From positions 3,286,001 through 3,350,000 of the forward strand of contig NZ_CP042596.1 in NCBI RefSeq assembly GCF_009914315.1: a DNA stretch of 64,000 nt, given 5' to 3'. The notes under the pieces are model-generated. The model saw only the letters and a program-made list of their open reading frames with translations, made no database searches and was not told the DNA's origin. Within the stretch, counting starts at the first letter, position 1. Each line of letters begins with the position of its first letter. Positions 9,140-19,509 of the stretch are shown here, in pieces. The position numbers were made by a program, and so were the translations under genes. This DNA comes from Granulicella sp. WH15 (GTDB lineage: Bacteria > Acidobacteriota > Terriglobia > Terriglobales > Acidobacteriaceae).

Positions 9140-12100
9140 ATGAAAGTGAAGCTAAGTCGTCAAGGATTCCGAAATATCGTTTGGGCACTGGCTTGTTTGA
9201 TGGGCCTCCACATATGTATGTATGGGCAATCGGATACCAGTACGATTGCAGGTTTCGTCAAGGACCCGTCGGGAGCCCTGGTTCGCAAGGCACAAATCAC
9301 CGTGACCTCCGAGGCAACCCAGGAAAGCCATACGATCGCCACCGATGGAAGTGGTTACTACTCGATCTCGAGCCTTCCCGCCGGCTTTTATACCGTTGCT
9401 GTCCGGATGCAGGGATTCAAACTCTTTGAAAGTATCCATAATAAGCTGGACGCATCGTCGACATTATCGATCAACGCTGCACTGACCGTTGGGGCATCGG
9501 ATGAGTCTGTAGAAGTGACCGCGAGTGCCAGTCTGATTCAGACTGATTCCGGCGCGGTTCAGCACCAAATCACCGAAGAGCAGATTCAGCATCAGGAACT
9601 CAATGGCCGTAATCCCGTCTACATGGCTGAGTTGTTGCCCGGCGTGATAACGGGAGCCACGCTGGGTGATTTCAATTTCAGCGTAAGCAAGCCCGGCTAT
9701 GCAATCAACGGAGCGGAGCAGACAGATACAACGGTGACGATTGACGGCGCCCCTGCTGTGCGCACTCGTGCAAACACATACGTAATTGGTACGCCGAACG
9801 TTGATTCAACCGAAGAGATGCAGGTACTCACCTCGGCGTACGCAGCCGAATACGGCGGAGCTGGAGGCGGTCAGGTCCGTATGGTCAGCAAAAGCGGAAC
9901 TACCGATTTCCACGGAACGGCGTATGAATATCTACGGAATTCGGCGCTGAATGCGAATACCTGGTCGCGTAACCAGAGTCCAACAACAGCCTTCGCATCG
10001 CCCTTTCGATATAACGACTTCGGCTTTGCCGTGGGAGGGCCAGTCTGGGCTCCGGGCCTGCCATCAATACTGCGGAGAAAGCTCTTCTGGTTCGTCGCTG
10101 AAGATTGGATTCGTTACCGGTATACCGATACGCAGTTTGAAACCGTACCGACAGCCCTGATGCGCCAAGGTAATTTCAGCGAGTTGCTCGGCTCCAACCC
10201 GTTTTACAGCACTCCCAGGATCATCTCTAATCCAAATAACTGCACAACAACCAATGGAAAGAAGACTTGTGTACCCTTCCCTGGGAACATCATCCCCAAA
10301 AATCTGTGGAGTTCCAACGGCATGGCTCTCTTGAATGCCTATCCCGCGCCAACTCCAGGCTTGCTGGTTAATGGAGATCAGAACTGGGAAGCCACGGCTC
10401 CTCACCCTATCAATCAGCGCAAGGGCTCCTATAACTTCGATTTCGTTTGGAACGACAAGCACCGCATCTCGTTCCGAAGAACAGATCTTTCTTATAACGA
10501 GTATTCTGCTCTGGACCAGGGATCGGGGCTGACGGGCAAGTATAAATTGTGGCCGAACCAGACGAATACCCTTGCCTGGGTTTGGACTATCACCCCAACC
10601 ATCATCAATGAAGCGAATGGAAGTCTTAGCATCGACCGCGTATCAAATCCAGTCAATGCGTCTTTGCCGGGATTCAATCGATCTGAGTTGGGAATTAACT
10701 ACAACTATATAGTTCCCGGGGGTAAGGATCTCGACAAGATTCCAAGTCTTAGCCTTCCGAGTCCTTTCTATAGCTTGAGCGGCGGACCATATCCGTCGCA
10801 CTCCGGTGGTCCAATCTATACATTCAGCGACAGCCTGTCGTTAGCAACCCGGAATCACATGTTAAAGTTCGGGTTTCGATATGACTATCGGGGTGAGGAT
10901 GACGACGATCAGATCAACATCACTACTGTCCCCGGAGGCAGCAACAATCAGAACGGGACCTTTACCCTCAGTGACTCCTACACGAATGGTAGCGGTTTGG
11001 GGCTAGCTAACCTGGCATTGGGATTGGCTGATAGCTATACCGAAATCGGACCACGGGCGGACACCACATGGCGTGGCGCCATGTATGAACTGTTTGCACA
11101 GGATTCCTGGAAGATCACTCCCAGGTTGCATATCGACTACGGCGTTCGCGATACGCTCGTTTTCCCATTCCATGCGCTCTGGGGGAACGCCGCTTTCTTT
11201 GACCCTGCTTTGTATAACCCGACACAGGCAGTCAGCATCAACCCGAGCACAGGTCTGGTCAACCTGGGCAGCGGCAACCAATATAACGGCATGGTCATTC
11301 CGGGCCTCTCCGGTTTCCCCAACGGTGCGGTGCAGCATGGAGTCTATCAAGCCAACTTTCCGACAATGTATGCTCCTCTGTTCAATAACAGATTGCCTCG
11401 CGGTTTGCTCGATCATCAAAATGCCCTTCAGCCACGCGTGGGTGTTGCATATCAATTCACCGATAAGACAGTGGTCCGTGCTGGCGGCGGCCGGTTTCTT
11501 ACGCGAATGGGATTGGTGGACAACATCTTCCCCGGCGGAAACTCTCCATTCCAGCCTTTTGTTACCGTAACCGGCATTTCGATCGACAACCCGGGAGCCA
11601 AGTTAACGTCTGTTGCGACTCCCACGCTGACAGTAACAACTCTGGATCGCAATATGAAACAGCCGGAAGGATGGAACTGGAACGTCACGGTAGAAAGAGA
11701 GCTTCCCGGTCATTCAGTGCTGTCTGTCGCATACGTCGGTCGCCGAGGACTTCATAATTGGTACTCCGAGGATGCAAACCAGCTCCCCGCCGGAACCACA
11801 TATGCGAACCCCGGTATCAACAAAGCGGCCCTGGCACCGTATAGAGGCTACTCTTCCATCCTGACGGAGGTGAGTCGTGGTAGCTCTCGATACAATTCGT
11901 TGCAGGTTTTCTGGAATCGCAGGTTCACCCACAGCCTGGGCTTCTCTGCTGCATACACCTTGTCCAAAAGCATGGACAATAGCTCAAGCTATAGCGACAT
12001 CGTACCGGATACGTACAACACGAGTAATCTTTGGGGACCTTCAACCTTCGACGTTCGCCATGCCTTTGTTAGCACCTTCACCTATGACTTGCCGTTCCTG

Positions 12101-12622
12101 AGGAACCAGCAACATCTTGCCGGCAAGGTGCTCGGCGGTTGGCAGCTTAGTGGCACTGCTCAATTTTTGGCTGGAGCTCCGGGAAGCGTCTACAGCACCA
12201 ACACCGATTACGCAGGCATCGCTGACCCTGGCCTGCCTCAGTTTTGGGTGCTGAACGGAAAGCCGACGTATCCGCGGCAATTTTCAAAGAGCACATCGGC
12301 CTCAGCCACTTACTTCAATACGACTACCTCCTCCGGACAACCGTTGTTTACCGCACCCGCGCAAGGAACCTTCAACCTGCAGCATGGGATTCGAGATGTC
12401 ATCTATGGTCCGGGCTTCCAGGATTGGAATGCTGGGTTGTTCAAGAAGTTTGCCATCAATGAACGAAACGCCTTTGAGTTCCGCTCCGAGGCCTACGATG
12501 TGTTCAACCACCCCAACTGGTCAGGCCCCAACCTCACACCCGGCAATTCCACCTTCGGCAAGGTCACCAGCAAAACCGGCCTTTCACGACAGCTTCAATT
12601 GTCAGTTCGATACTCGTTCTAA
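9140..12622 (+). CDS. Oar-like TonB-dependent outer-membrane receptor
   Basis: A 1160-residue outer-membrane transporter. A signal peptide (WALACLMGLHICMYGQ, about residues 14-29) precedes a carboxypeptidase-regulatory-like domain (STIAGFVKDPSGALVRKAQITVTSEAT...GYYSISSLPAGFYTVAV, residues 33-105). Next comes a plug domain with NGRNPVYMAELLPGV and AAEYGGAGGGQVRMVSKSGTTDFHGTAYEYLRN. A long beta-barrel region follows, ending in an aromatic C-terminus (SVRYSF) as expected for BAM-inserted barrels. Acidobacteria use these Oar-type receptors, probably for import of oligosaccharides or other large ligands. Its neighbours (phosphatase, multicopper oxidase, GH38 mannosidase) suggest a mannose-containing substrate. 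The ATG follows GGGAG with almost no spacing; no better in-frame start is visible. Confidence 0.9.
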   Translation: MKVKLSRQGFRNIVWALACLMGLHICMYGQSDTSTIAGFVKDPSGALVRKAQITVTSEATQESHTIATDGSGYYSISSLPAGFYTVAVRMQGFKLFESIHNKLDASSTLSINAALTVGASDESVEVTASASLIQTDSGAVQHQITEEQIQHQELNGRNPVYMAELLPGVITGATLGDFNFSVSKPGYAINGAEQTDTTVTIDGAPAVRTRANTYVIGTPNVDSTEEMQVLTSAYAAEYGGAGGGQVRMVSKSGTTDFHGTAYEYLRNSALNANTWSRNQSPTTAFASPFRYNDFGFAVGGPVWAPGLPSILRRKLFWFVAEDWIRYRYTDTQFETVPTALMRQGNFSELLGSNPFYSTPRIISNPNNCTTTNGKKTCVPFPGNIIPKNLWSSNGMALLNAYPAPTPGLLVNGDQNWEATAPHPINQRKGSYNFDFVWNDKHRISFRRTDLSYNEYSALDQGSGLTGKYKLWPNQTNTLAWVWTITPTIINEANGSLSIDRVSNPVNASLPGFNRSELGINYNYIVPGGKDLDKIPSLSLPSPFYSLSGGPYPSHSGGPIYTFSDSLSLATRNHMLKFGFRYDYRGEDDDDQINITTVPGGSNNQNGTFTLSDSYTNGSGLGLANLALGLADSYTEIGPRADTTWRGAMYELFAQDSWKITPRLHIDYGVRDTLVFPFHALWGNAAFFDPALYNPTQAVSINPSTGLVNLGSGNQYNGMVIPGLSGFPNGAVQHGVYQANFPTMYAPLFNNRLPRGLLDHQNALQPRVGVAYQFTDKTVVRAGGGRFLTRMGLVDNIFPGGNSPFQPFVTVTGISIDNPGAKLTSVATPTLTVTTLDRNMKQPEGWNWNVTVERELPGHSVLSVAYVGRRGLHNWYSEDANQLPAGTTYANPGINKAALAPYRGYSSILTEVSRGSSRYNSLQVFWNRRFTHSLGFSAAYTLSKSMDNSSSYSDIVPDTYNTSNLWGPSTFDVRHAFVSTFTYDLPFLRNQQHLAGKVLGGWQLSGTAQFLAGAPGSVYSTNTDYAGIADPGLPQFWVLNGKPTYPRQFSKSTSASATYFNTTTSSGQPLFTAPAQGTFNLQHGIRDVIYGPGFQDWNAGLFKKFAINERNAFEFRSEAYDVFNHPNWSGPNLTPGNSTFGKVTSKTGLSRQLQLSVRYSF

Positions 12623-12660
12623 GAAGAGGGAGACGGATATCTCTTCCGTCTCCCTCTTCT
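12622..12660 (+). terminator. Perfect 16-bp hairpin at the end of the TonB receptor gene
   Basis: AGAAGAGGGAGACGGA (12622-12637), loop TATCTCT, exact complement (12645-12660), then TCTTT. The hairpin begins in the last base of the stop codon. The next gene starts about 30 bases further on, so read-through or attenuation between receptor and phosphatase is possible. Confidence 0.8.
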
Positions 12661-12691
12661 TCTTTACGCCTACTCCGGAGGAGTGCAAATC

Positions 12692-14089
12692 TTGCTTCGA
12701 TTCTTTTCAAACCGTCCCGTGTTCCTATTGTCCTTAGCATCTTCCCTGAGCCTGATATCGGTTGCCCAGGTGACGCCCCACAAGTCACCGTTATTGCCTT
12801 TGTCTGAATCGATCTTAATGCGCATCCCGGCCGACTATCGTGCCGAGGCGCAGGCGAAGATCAAGCAGACCGAAGAGATTCAGCAACAAGCCGAGAAGAT
12901 GCCAGACAACGAACTCGTCGCAACCATACTGCACGTTCTCGGAGACATGCCGTCGGAATCCACTTTTTTACTCGACCGGCTTGAAAAAGAACCCTCTGCG
13001 GCGCTTCGCATCGACGTCATTCGGGGGCTTGAGAAACATTGGCAAGGCGGTCAGGACATATCGGCCCTCGAGCATCATGCCTCGTCCGATCCTGACGTAA
13101 CTGTTTCCATCGCCGCGGCCGAGATGCTCAAGGAGGCGCGGATAGACTCTTTGAATCGACTGCTCAACGCGAGGCTCGGATCTGCGGTGGCCGCCGGCGA
13201 TATTCATAGCGCTGGACTGGTGCTGGACGAGCAGAAGCTGCTGCAGCAGACGCGCTACGGTATTGGTTTTCCTTCGTTCATGCGTATGCCGCCGCCGCTG
13301 TTCTCCGTAGCACCGGCAGACAAGCCGATTCGCGTGCTGGCGTTTGGCGACTTTGGAACCGGTTCAGCGGCGCAGAAGCAGACCGCTGCGGCGATGGTGG
13401 CGTATCACAAGACCCATCCGTTCGATTTCGGTTTGACGCTTGGCGACAACTTCTACGCGCGCGGCATGAACAGTCCCGACGATCCGCGTTGGCAGACGCA
13501 GTGGGAACAGCTTTACAGCCCGATGCACATCCCTTTCTACGCCGTGCTCGGCAATCATGACTGGAGCGGCGCCGACAGTCCAGCGGCAGAGGTTCTCTAT
13601 TCGGCCAAAAGCCAGAGCTGGCACATGCCCGCGCCGTATTACACGTTCACCGCTGGCTCCGTGCAGTTTTTTGCCTTCGATACTCCGGCGGTCGATGAAG
13701 CGGAGCTGAAGTGGCTCGATGAGGAACTTGGCAAAAGCACCGCGCAGTGGAAGATAGTCTACGGCCACTACCACATCTACTCGGCGACGCGCGGCGACAA
13801 TAAAGAGCTTATCGCGCGGCTTCTGCCGATTCTTAAAAAGCACAACGTCGATGTGTATTTGAACGGCCACGACCACAATTTGCAGGAGCTGAAGCCGGAG
13901 GGGAGTGTTCACTTCTTTGTCAGCGGTGGGGGCGGCGCGGGCCTCTATGAGATGAATCCGTACGACCGCTCCGTATTTCGGCAGAAGGTCAACGGCTTCA
14001 CGGTTCTCGAAGCCGATAGCAAGACCCTTGCAATTTGTTTTATAGGTACGGATGGAAGTGAGCTATATCGTCGAACTCTCACCAAGTAA
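12692..14089 (+). CDS. Exported purple acid phosphatase-like metallophosphoesterase
   Basis: A secreted calcineurin-like phosphoesterase of the tartrate-resistant acid phosphatase type. The TTG at 12692 lies ten bases after GGAGG and gives a signal peptide (FFSNRPVFLLSLASSLSLISVAQ); a GTG at 12683 is too close to that site. After a helical N-terminal region of about 200 residues, the metal-ligand blocks appear in order: GDFGTG (about residue 218), GDNFY, GNHDW (287), GHYHIYS (357) and GHDHN (391). These would bind a dinuclear metal centre and hydrolyse phosphomonoesters. It lies just after the TonB receptor terminator and overlaps the next gene by 38 bp. Confidence 0.85.
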   Translation: MLRFFSNRPVFLLSLASSLSLISVAQVTPHKSPLLPLSESILMRIPADYRAEAQAKIKQTEEIQQQAEKMPDNELVATILHVLGDMPSESTFLLDRLEKEPSAALRIDVIRGLEKHWQGGQDISALEHHASSDPDVTVSIAAAEMLKEARIDSLNRLLNARLGSAVAAGDIHSAGLVLDEQKLLQQTRYGIGFPSFMRMPPPLFSVAPADKPIRVLAFGDFGTGSAAQKQTAAAMVAYHKTHPFDFGLTLGDNFYARGMNSPDDPRWQTQWEQLYSPMHIPFYAVLGNHDWSGADSPAAEVLYSAKSQSWHMPAPYYTFTAGSVQFFAFDTPAVDEAELKWLDEELGKSTAQWKIVYGHYHIYSATRGDNKELIARLLPILKKHNVDVYLNGHDHNLQELKPEGSVHFFVSGGGGAGLYEMNPYDRSVFRQKVNGFTVLEADSKTLAICFIGTDGSELYRRTLTK

Positions 14090-15512
14090 TGGGCTACAGA
14101 ACGATGGGCGAGTAACTCGCCGCGGCTTTCTCACAGGAGCCGCGGCGGCCGCCGCTGGGCTTGCTGCAAGCCCAGCATGGGCAGCTCTGCAGAAACACGA
14201 CACTCCGGCCGACGTGACACTGCGCATTGGCCCAGTGACAACCGACGTTGCTCCCGGAAAGACGATCCACACCACGGGATATAACGGCAGCGTGCCAGCG
14301 CCGCTGATTCGTCTGCGCGAAGGCGTTCCTGTCACCGTGGACCTCTTCAACGACACCGATATTCCGGAGTATGTTCACTGGCATGGCTTTCCTTTGAGCG
14401 CAGCTATGGATGGCACGCAGGAGGAGAATAGTTTGTCTGTGCCGCCGCATGGGCATCTTCGCTATCGCATGACGCCGCAGGCGGCCGGTTCGCGATGGGT
14501 GCATTCGCATGTGATGACGATGGACGATCTCACTGTGGGCCTGTACAGCGGCCAGTTTGGGTTCGTCTATGTTGAGCCGAAGAAGAACTCCGGCCGCTAC
14601 GACCAGGAGATCTTTCTCTCCACGCATGAGTGGGAGCCTTTCTTCCTCGATATGGATGACGACGACAATCCCTCTGCCGTGGAGGAGTTCGGTGAAACCG
14701 ATTGGGGCTCCAGCATGGTTGAGGTCGGCTATCGCATCGGCTCGATCAATGGCAAAGCGCTTGGTCATGGAGAACCGGTTCGCGTCAAAGAAGGACAGCG
14801 CGTTCTGTTCCATATCCTCAATGCCAGCGCGACCGAAAATATTCAGCTTGCTCTTCCTGGTCACGAGTTTCTTGTTATTGCACTGGATGGAAATCCAGTG
14901 CCACGGCCCTGTAAAGTTCCTTCGCTTGATCTGGGTGCTGCCGAACGGGTCGACGCCATCGTCGAGATGAACTGTCCCGGCGTCTGGGTTCTGGGATCGA
15001 CCGATGACGACGTACGCGGCGCGGGCCTGGGAGTTTTGATCGAATATGCGGGCCACAGTGGCATTGCGATGAATGCGCGTGCTACTGCTGCGCCGTGGGA
15101 TTACACGCAGTTCGGTCTGCCGCGTCCGCAGCCGCCTGTCGACGTAACGCTGCCGATGGTTATTGCACGTGTTCCTCCCGGCGAGAACGGCATGGAACGA
15201 TGGACGATCAACGGTAACAGCTATCGCTCATCGAATCCGCCCGTGGTTTTGCGCAAAGGCGTGCGTCACCGGTTTGCATTCCACAACACCAGCTCCGATG
15301 CGCATCCGCTGCATCTGCATCGCAGCTCATTTGAGTTGACTCGCATTGACGGAAGGGTCACCGGCGGCTTGTTGAAGGATGTTGTTCTCATCGGCGCGCA
15401 TCAGCGGATGGAAGTCGATTGGACGCCCGAGGGAGAGGGCCCTGTGCTCTTTCATTGTCATAACCAGTTCCACATAGATCGAGGTTTTCAGATGTTGTTT
15501 GACGTGAGGTAG
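14052..15512 (+). CDS. Tat-exported multicopper oxidase
   Basis: A 486-residue multicopper oxidase of the three-cupredoxin (laccase-like) type. The N-terminus has a twin-arginine signal, RRGFLTGAAAAAAGLAASPAWA (about residues 23-44). The four copper-binding blocks are intact: HWHG (about residue 110), WVHSH (150), HPLHLH (417) and HCHNQFHIDRGF (468). It should oxidise phenolics or metal ions with O2 in the periplasm; the substrate cannot be read from sequence. The start inside the end of the phosphatase gene implies translational coupling. Between them the two enzymes suggest an extracytoplasmic module that strips phosphate from, and oxidises, complex organic matter. Confidence 0.88.
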   Translation: MEVSYIVELSPSNGLQNDGRVTRRGFLTGAAAAAAGLAASPAWAALQKHDTPADVTLRIGPVTTDVAPGKTIHTTGYNGSVPAPLIRLREGVPVTVDLFNDTDIPEYVHWHGFPLSAAMDGTQEENSLSVPPHGHLRYRMTPQAAGSRWVHSHVMTMDDLTVGLYSGQFGFVYVEPKKNSGRYDQEIFLSTHEWEPFFLDMDDDDNPSAVEEFGETDWGSSMVEVGYRIGSINGKALGHGEPVRVKEGQRVLFHILNASATENIQLALPGHEFLVIALDGNPVPRPCKVPSLDLGAAERVDAIVEMNCPGVWVLGSTDDDVRGAGLGVLIEYAGHSGIAMNARATAAPWDYTQFGLPRPQPPVDVTLPMVIARVPPGENGMERWTINGNSYRSSNPPVVLRKGVRHRFAFHNTSSDAHPLHLHRSSFELTRIDGRVTGGLLKDVVLIGAHQRMEVDWTPEGEGPVLFHCHNQFHIDRGFQMLFDVR

Positions 15513-15581
15513 GTTGCAGACGTTCTGCCGACACGAGTTAAGGTTTTTTGCTTACACAAGCTATTTGGGGAGAAATTCAGC

Positions 15582-18500
15582 ATGGTCGTTGTTTTCTATA
15601 CCGTTTGCGCTGCTGCCCGGCGCCCTTTGCGATCCGTTGCCGCCACAGCAGCGATGCTTGCCTTCGTCACTGCCGCCGACGGTCAGACTATGACCACACC
15701 GGACATTACAAAGACCCCTACACTCTTCGTCGTTCCCTATGCTCATCTGGACACACAGTGGAGATGGGAGTTTCCGCAAACCATCAGCGAGTTTCTGCCC
15801 AAAACGATGCGGCTGAATTTCGACTACATGGATAAGTACCCACACTATGTCTTCAACTGGACCGGCTCGAATCGCTATCGTCTGATGAAGGAGTATTTTC
15901 CTGGCGACTATGCGCGAATCAAGGGGTACGTGGCGCGTGGACAGTGGTTCCCCGCAGGTTCTTCGGTGGAAGAAGGCGACGTAAACCTGCCCAGCGCCGA
16001 AGGAATCTTCCGCCAGATTTTGTATGGCAATACTTATTTTCGTCACGAGTTCGGCAAGGCAAGTAACGAATTTATGCTGCCGGACTGTTTCGGATTCCCT
16101 TCCTCGCTGCCTACGATTCTTGCCCATGCCGGACTCGCGGGATTCTCGACTCAAAAGATCGGTGGGCGCTGGCCCGCCGGGCCAGAGGTGGGTGGGCCCG
16201 ATTCGCCCGAGCAGACACCGGACGGCGTACCCTTCAACGTCGGGGTGTGGGTGGGGCCAGACGGTAGGAGCGTGGTTGCGGCGTTGCATCCTGGCGCATA
16301 CGGTAGCAGCATCTATACCGACCTGAGCGAGGCGCCCACAGCGTCTATGGAACAGACTCTATTGAGCAATGCGCAAAAGCCGCCGCTCAACGGGGAACAG
16401 TCCAACGCGCTTCGCCGTCTTTCTGCTGCCGATACGGACTGGGTGAAGCGCATCGATCTCAATGGAAAAGTGTCGGGCGTCTTCGCCGATTACCGCTACG
16501 TGGGCACAGGAGATACGGGAGGAGCGCCGCAGGAGGCTACCGTCAAACTGCTTGAAGCCATCGCGACGAAGAGCGACACCATACTGCCGTCCCTGCCAAA
16601 GCTGAATGGTGTGCCGTCCTTCCCCGCGCATTCGGTGACGGTGCGCGTGGGAGAAGGCCCGGTGCGTGTGATTGAGTCCTCCTCCGATCAGATGTTCAAC
16701 GCCATTACGCCGGATATGGCCGCACGCATGCCGCACTACGAGGGTGACCTGGAGCTGACCGACCACTCCGCCGGTTCGCTCACATCGCAGGCTTATCACA
16801 AGCGCTGGATCATCAAGGATGAAAATCTCGCTGACGCAGCGGAGAAGGCTTCGATCGCCGCGCAATGGCTTGGTGCTCGCACCTATCCGCAGCAGCAGTT
16901 GAATGATGCGTGGGTGCTCGCGCTCGCCGGGCATTTTCACGATACGGGTGCAGGAACATCGACACCACGCGCCTATCAGTATGCATGGAACGATGACGTG
17001 ATCGCAGCCAATCGGTTTGCCGCAGTGCTTACCAGTGCAAGCGCTGCTGTTTCCTCCGGTCTCGATACGCGCACGCAGGGTGTGCCTGTGGTGGTCTACA
17101 ACCCGCTCAACATCGCTCGCAAGGATCTGGTCGAGGCCGCGGTTGTCTTTCCTGGCCACGCTCCCAAAGCCGTGCGCGTCTATGGTCCCGACGGACAGGA
17201 GACTCCTGCACAGTGGAAAGACGGCAAGGTAGTCTTTCTGGCGTCTGTGCCCTCTGTCGGCTATGCCGTCTTCGACGTACGCCCAGACGCGCAGCCAGTA
17301 ACGAATAACGCGCTGCACGCGTCCGATCATTCGCTCGAAAACCAGCGTTATCGAGTGACGCTTAACGAGAGTGGCGACGTGTCGAGCATCTATGACAAGA
17401 AGCTCGGCAAGGATTTGCTCTCCGCGCCACTCAGGCTGGCGATCTCCACCGATATTCCTCGTAATTATCCGGCATGGAACATGGACTTCGCGCAGGAACA
17501 GGCTGCTCCGCGCACGTTTGTCAGCGGACCTGCGGAGATTCGCATCAGCGAGAATGGCCCTGCTCGCGTCTCGCTCGAAGTGACGCGGCAGACCGAAGGC
17601 TCCCGGTTTGTGCAGACCGTTAGTCTTGCCGCGGGCGATGCCGGCAATCGCGTCGATCTCCACTATGCAATCGACTGGAAGACTGCGGGCTCAAACCTTA
17701 GGGCAGCGTTCTCGCTGAGCGCTTCGAATCCGAAGGCGACCTATAGCTGGGATATCGGCACTATCGAGCGGGGCAATGCGAAACAGCGGCAGTATGAGGT
17801 GGGCTCGCATCGCTGGATCGACCTGACCGACAAAAGTGGAAGCTATGGCGTGACTCTGCTGACCGATGTGAAGAATGGCTCTGACAAGCGTGACGATCAG
17901 ACGATTCGCGTGACACTGCTGCGCTCTCCTGGGGCGAAGCCCACAGCCGACGGCCATCCAGGCAACTACAGCGACCAGACGACTCAGGACTGGGGACATC
18001 ACGAGATCGCACTCGGCGTCGTGGGCCATGCCGGCGACTGGCGCCAGGAGCAGACGGCGTGGGAGGCATACCGCGTCAACGATCCGCTGATCTCGTTTAC
18101 AACGGAGAAGCATTCGGGCACGTTTGGCAAGAGCTTCTCTCTGGTGCGTGTCAGCGATCCTGCGATCCGCGTGCTTGCGTTCAAGAAAGCCGAGGACAGT
18201 GACGAGCTCGTTCTCCGCATGGTGGAACTGAACGGTAAGCCTGCGCCGAATATGCATGTGTCCTTTGCTGCACCGATTACGTCGGCGCACGAAGTCAACG
18301 CGCAGGAGGAACCAATTGGGCCAGCCGAAGTGAGCCACGGCGATCTGATTGCATCCTTCACTCCGTATCAGCCGCGCACCTTTGCGCTGCGTCTTGCACC
18401 GCCGCAGGTTCCGATTGCGCGACCGCATACGCAGTCGGTCGCGCTGCACTACGATCGTGCCATCGCCAGCAACGATGATACGAAGATCGAAGATGGCGGT

Positions 18501-19157
18501 ATCGACGGCAAAGGAAACGCGATGCCTGCTGAGATGCTTTCGTCTGAGATTGATTATGGCCCGGTCAGGTTTGAGCTTGCCTCAGCTAAAACCGGCGTGC
18601 CGAACGCTGTCACGGCCAGGGGCCAGACGCTTGCACTGCCCGCCGGCCGATTTAATCGCATCTATCTGCTTGCCGCGGCATCTTCTGCAGACGATCAGAA
18701 AGCACTCTTCCGTGTGGGCAATCGCGCCGCCGAGTTGAACATTCAATCGTGGACCGGCTGGATTGGCCAGTGGGACACGCGCATCTGGACAAACACTCCG
18801 GACCGTGACTGGGCCGTCTCCGCCAATCATGTCTCATCTTCCCTCCGTTCGCCGAACGAATCCAAACCGCCCGCATGGCGCTACCCCGATGACTACGTTG
18901 GATTGAAGCCCGGTTACATCAAGCAGGCTGCACTGGGCTGGTACGCGTCTCACCATCACACCGCAGAGGGACTCAACGAGCCGTACCAGTATTCCTATCT
19001 CTTCGTGTACTCGCTGGATCTACCCGTGGGCGCTCGCACGCTTACGCTTCCGAACAACGACAAGATTCGCATTCTGTCGGTCTCGGTTGTCGGCGACAGT
19101 CCATCCCTGATCCCGGCGTCGCCGCTATTCGACACGCTGGGTAGTTCAAACCCCTAA
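15582..19157 (+). CDS. Exported GH38 alpha-mannosidase
   Basis: A 1191-residue glycoside hydrolase family 38 protein with a signal peptide (about residues 13-34, ending ADGQ). The catalytic domain opens with PYAHLDTQWRWEF, whose H54 and D56 are zinc ligands. The predicted nucleophile is D167 in MLPDCFGFPSSLP, and GHFHDTGAGT is a further zinc-site segment. The middle and C-terminal parts are the beta-sandwich domains usual for the family (residues about 500-1190). It should release alpha-linked mannose from glycans outside the cytoplasm. GGGGAG precedes the ATG. It is the last gene of the receptor-phosphatase-oxidase row and is followed by a strong hairpin. Confidence 0.88.
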   Translation: MVVVFYTVCAAARRPLRSVAATAAMLAFVTAADGQTMTTPDITKTPTLFVVPYAHLDTQWRWEFPQTISEFLPKTMRLNFDYMDKYPHYVFNWTGSNRYRLMKEYFPGDYARIKGYVARGQWFPAGSSVEEGDVNLPSAEGIFRQILYGNTYFRHEFGKASNEFMLPDCFGFPSSLPTILAHAGLAGFSTQKIGGRWPAGPEVGGPDSPEQTPDGVPFNVGVWVGPDGRSVVAALHPGAYGSSIYTDLSEAPTASMEQTLLSNAQKPPLNGEQSNALRRLSAADTDWVKRIDLNGKVSGVFADYRYVGTGDTGGAPQEATVKLLEAIATKSDTILPSLPKLNGVPSFPAHSVTVRVGEGPVRVIESSSDQMFNAITPDMAARMPHYEGDLELTDHSAGSLTSQAYHKRWIIKDENLADAAEKASIAAQWLGARTYPQQQLNDAWVLALAGHFHDTGAGTSTPRAYQYAWNDDVIAANRFAAVLTSASAAVSSGLDTRTQGVPVVVYNPLNIARKDLVEAAVVFPGHAPKAVRVYGPDGQETPAQWKDGKVVFLASVPSVGYAVFDVRPDAQPVTNNALHASDHSLENQRYRVTLNESGDVSSIYDKKLGKDLLSAPLRLAISTDIPRNYPAWNMDFAQEQAAPRTFVSGPAEIRISENGPARVSLEVTRQTEGSRFVQTVSLAAGDAGNRVDLHYAIDWKTAGSNLRAAFSLSASNPKATYSWDIGTIERGNAKQRQYEVGSHRWIDLTDKSGSYGVTLLTDVKNGSDKRDDQTIRVTLLRSPGAKPTADGHPGNYSDQTTQDWGHHEIALGVVGHAGDWRQEQTAWEAYRVNDPLISFTTEKHSGTFGKSFSLVRVSDPAIRVLAFKKAEDSDELVLRMVELNGKPAPNMHVSFAAPITSAHEVNAQEEPIGPAEVSHGDLIASFTPYQPRTFALRLAPPQVPIARPHTQSVALHYDRAIASNDDTKIEDGGIDGKGNAMPAEMLSSEIDYGPVRFELASAKTGVPNAVTARGQTLALPAGRFNRIYLLAAASSADDQKALFRVGNRAAELNIQSWTGWIGQWDTRIWTNTPDRDWAVSANHVSSSLRSPNESKPPAWRYPDDYVGLKPGYIKQAALGWYASHHHTAEGLNEPYQYSYLFVYSLDLPVGARTLTLPNNDKIRILSVSVVGDSPSLIPASPLFDTLGSSNP

Positions 19158-19230
19158 AGCAATTCATACGGAAAACAACCCTCTCATTTAGCTGGATATG
19201 CATTGACTAATAAGACCAGTCATATGCACT

Positions 19231-19269
19231 TGTGGGAAGTGATCGGCAGAAGTCCGATCACTTCCCACA
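19231..19269 (+). terminator. Perfect 16-bp hairpin after the mannosidase gene
   Basis: TGTGGGAAGTGATCGG (19231-19246), loop CAGAAGT, exact complement (19254-19269), then AAAATG on the + strand. It lies 74 bases after the mannosidase stop. The remaining spacer to 19509 holds a short frame without a ribosome site that covers the hairpin itself; I see no gene in it. Confidence 0.75.
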
Positions 19270-19509
19270 AAATGACACATAACGATGGTCGCCTCTCCCA
19301 GCTATTCGAGCGTAATCATATGGCGCTCGTTACACTAACTCATCCAACAGCACAAAGATCGGGACAGGCCAGTGATGCGGTCGCCAATGTTGCTCTGCGC
19401 GGGAGATATAGCACCGGCTCTCCTTGTTCGGATGTGACCGGCCTACTGCAGAGTTGTAGCTGCCTTGCAGTCACGGGCTTGAGGCTTGCAGCGACGTATG
19501 TATACGTAA

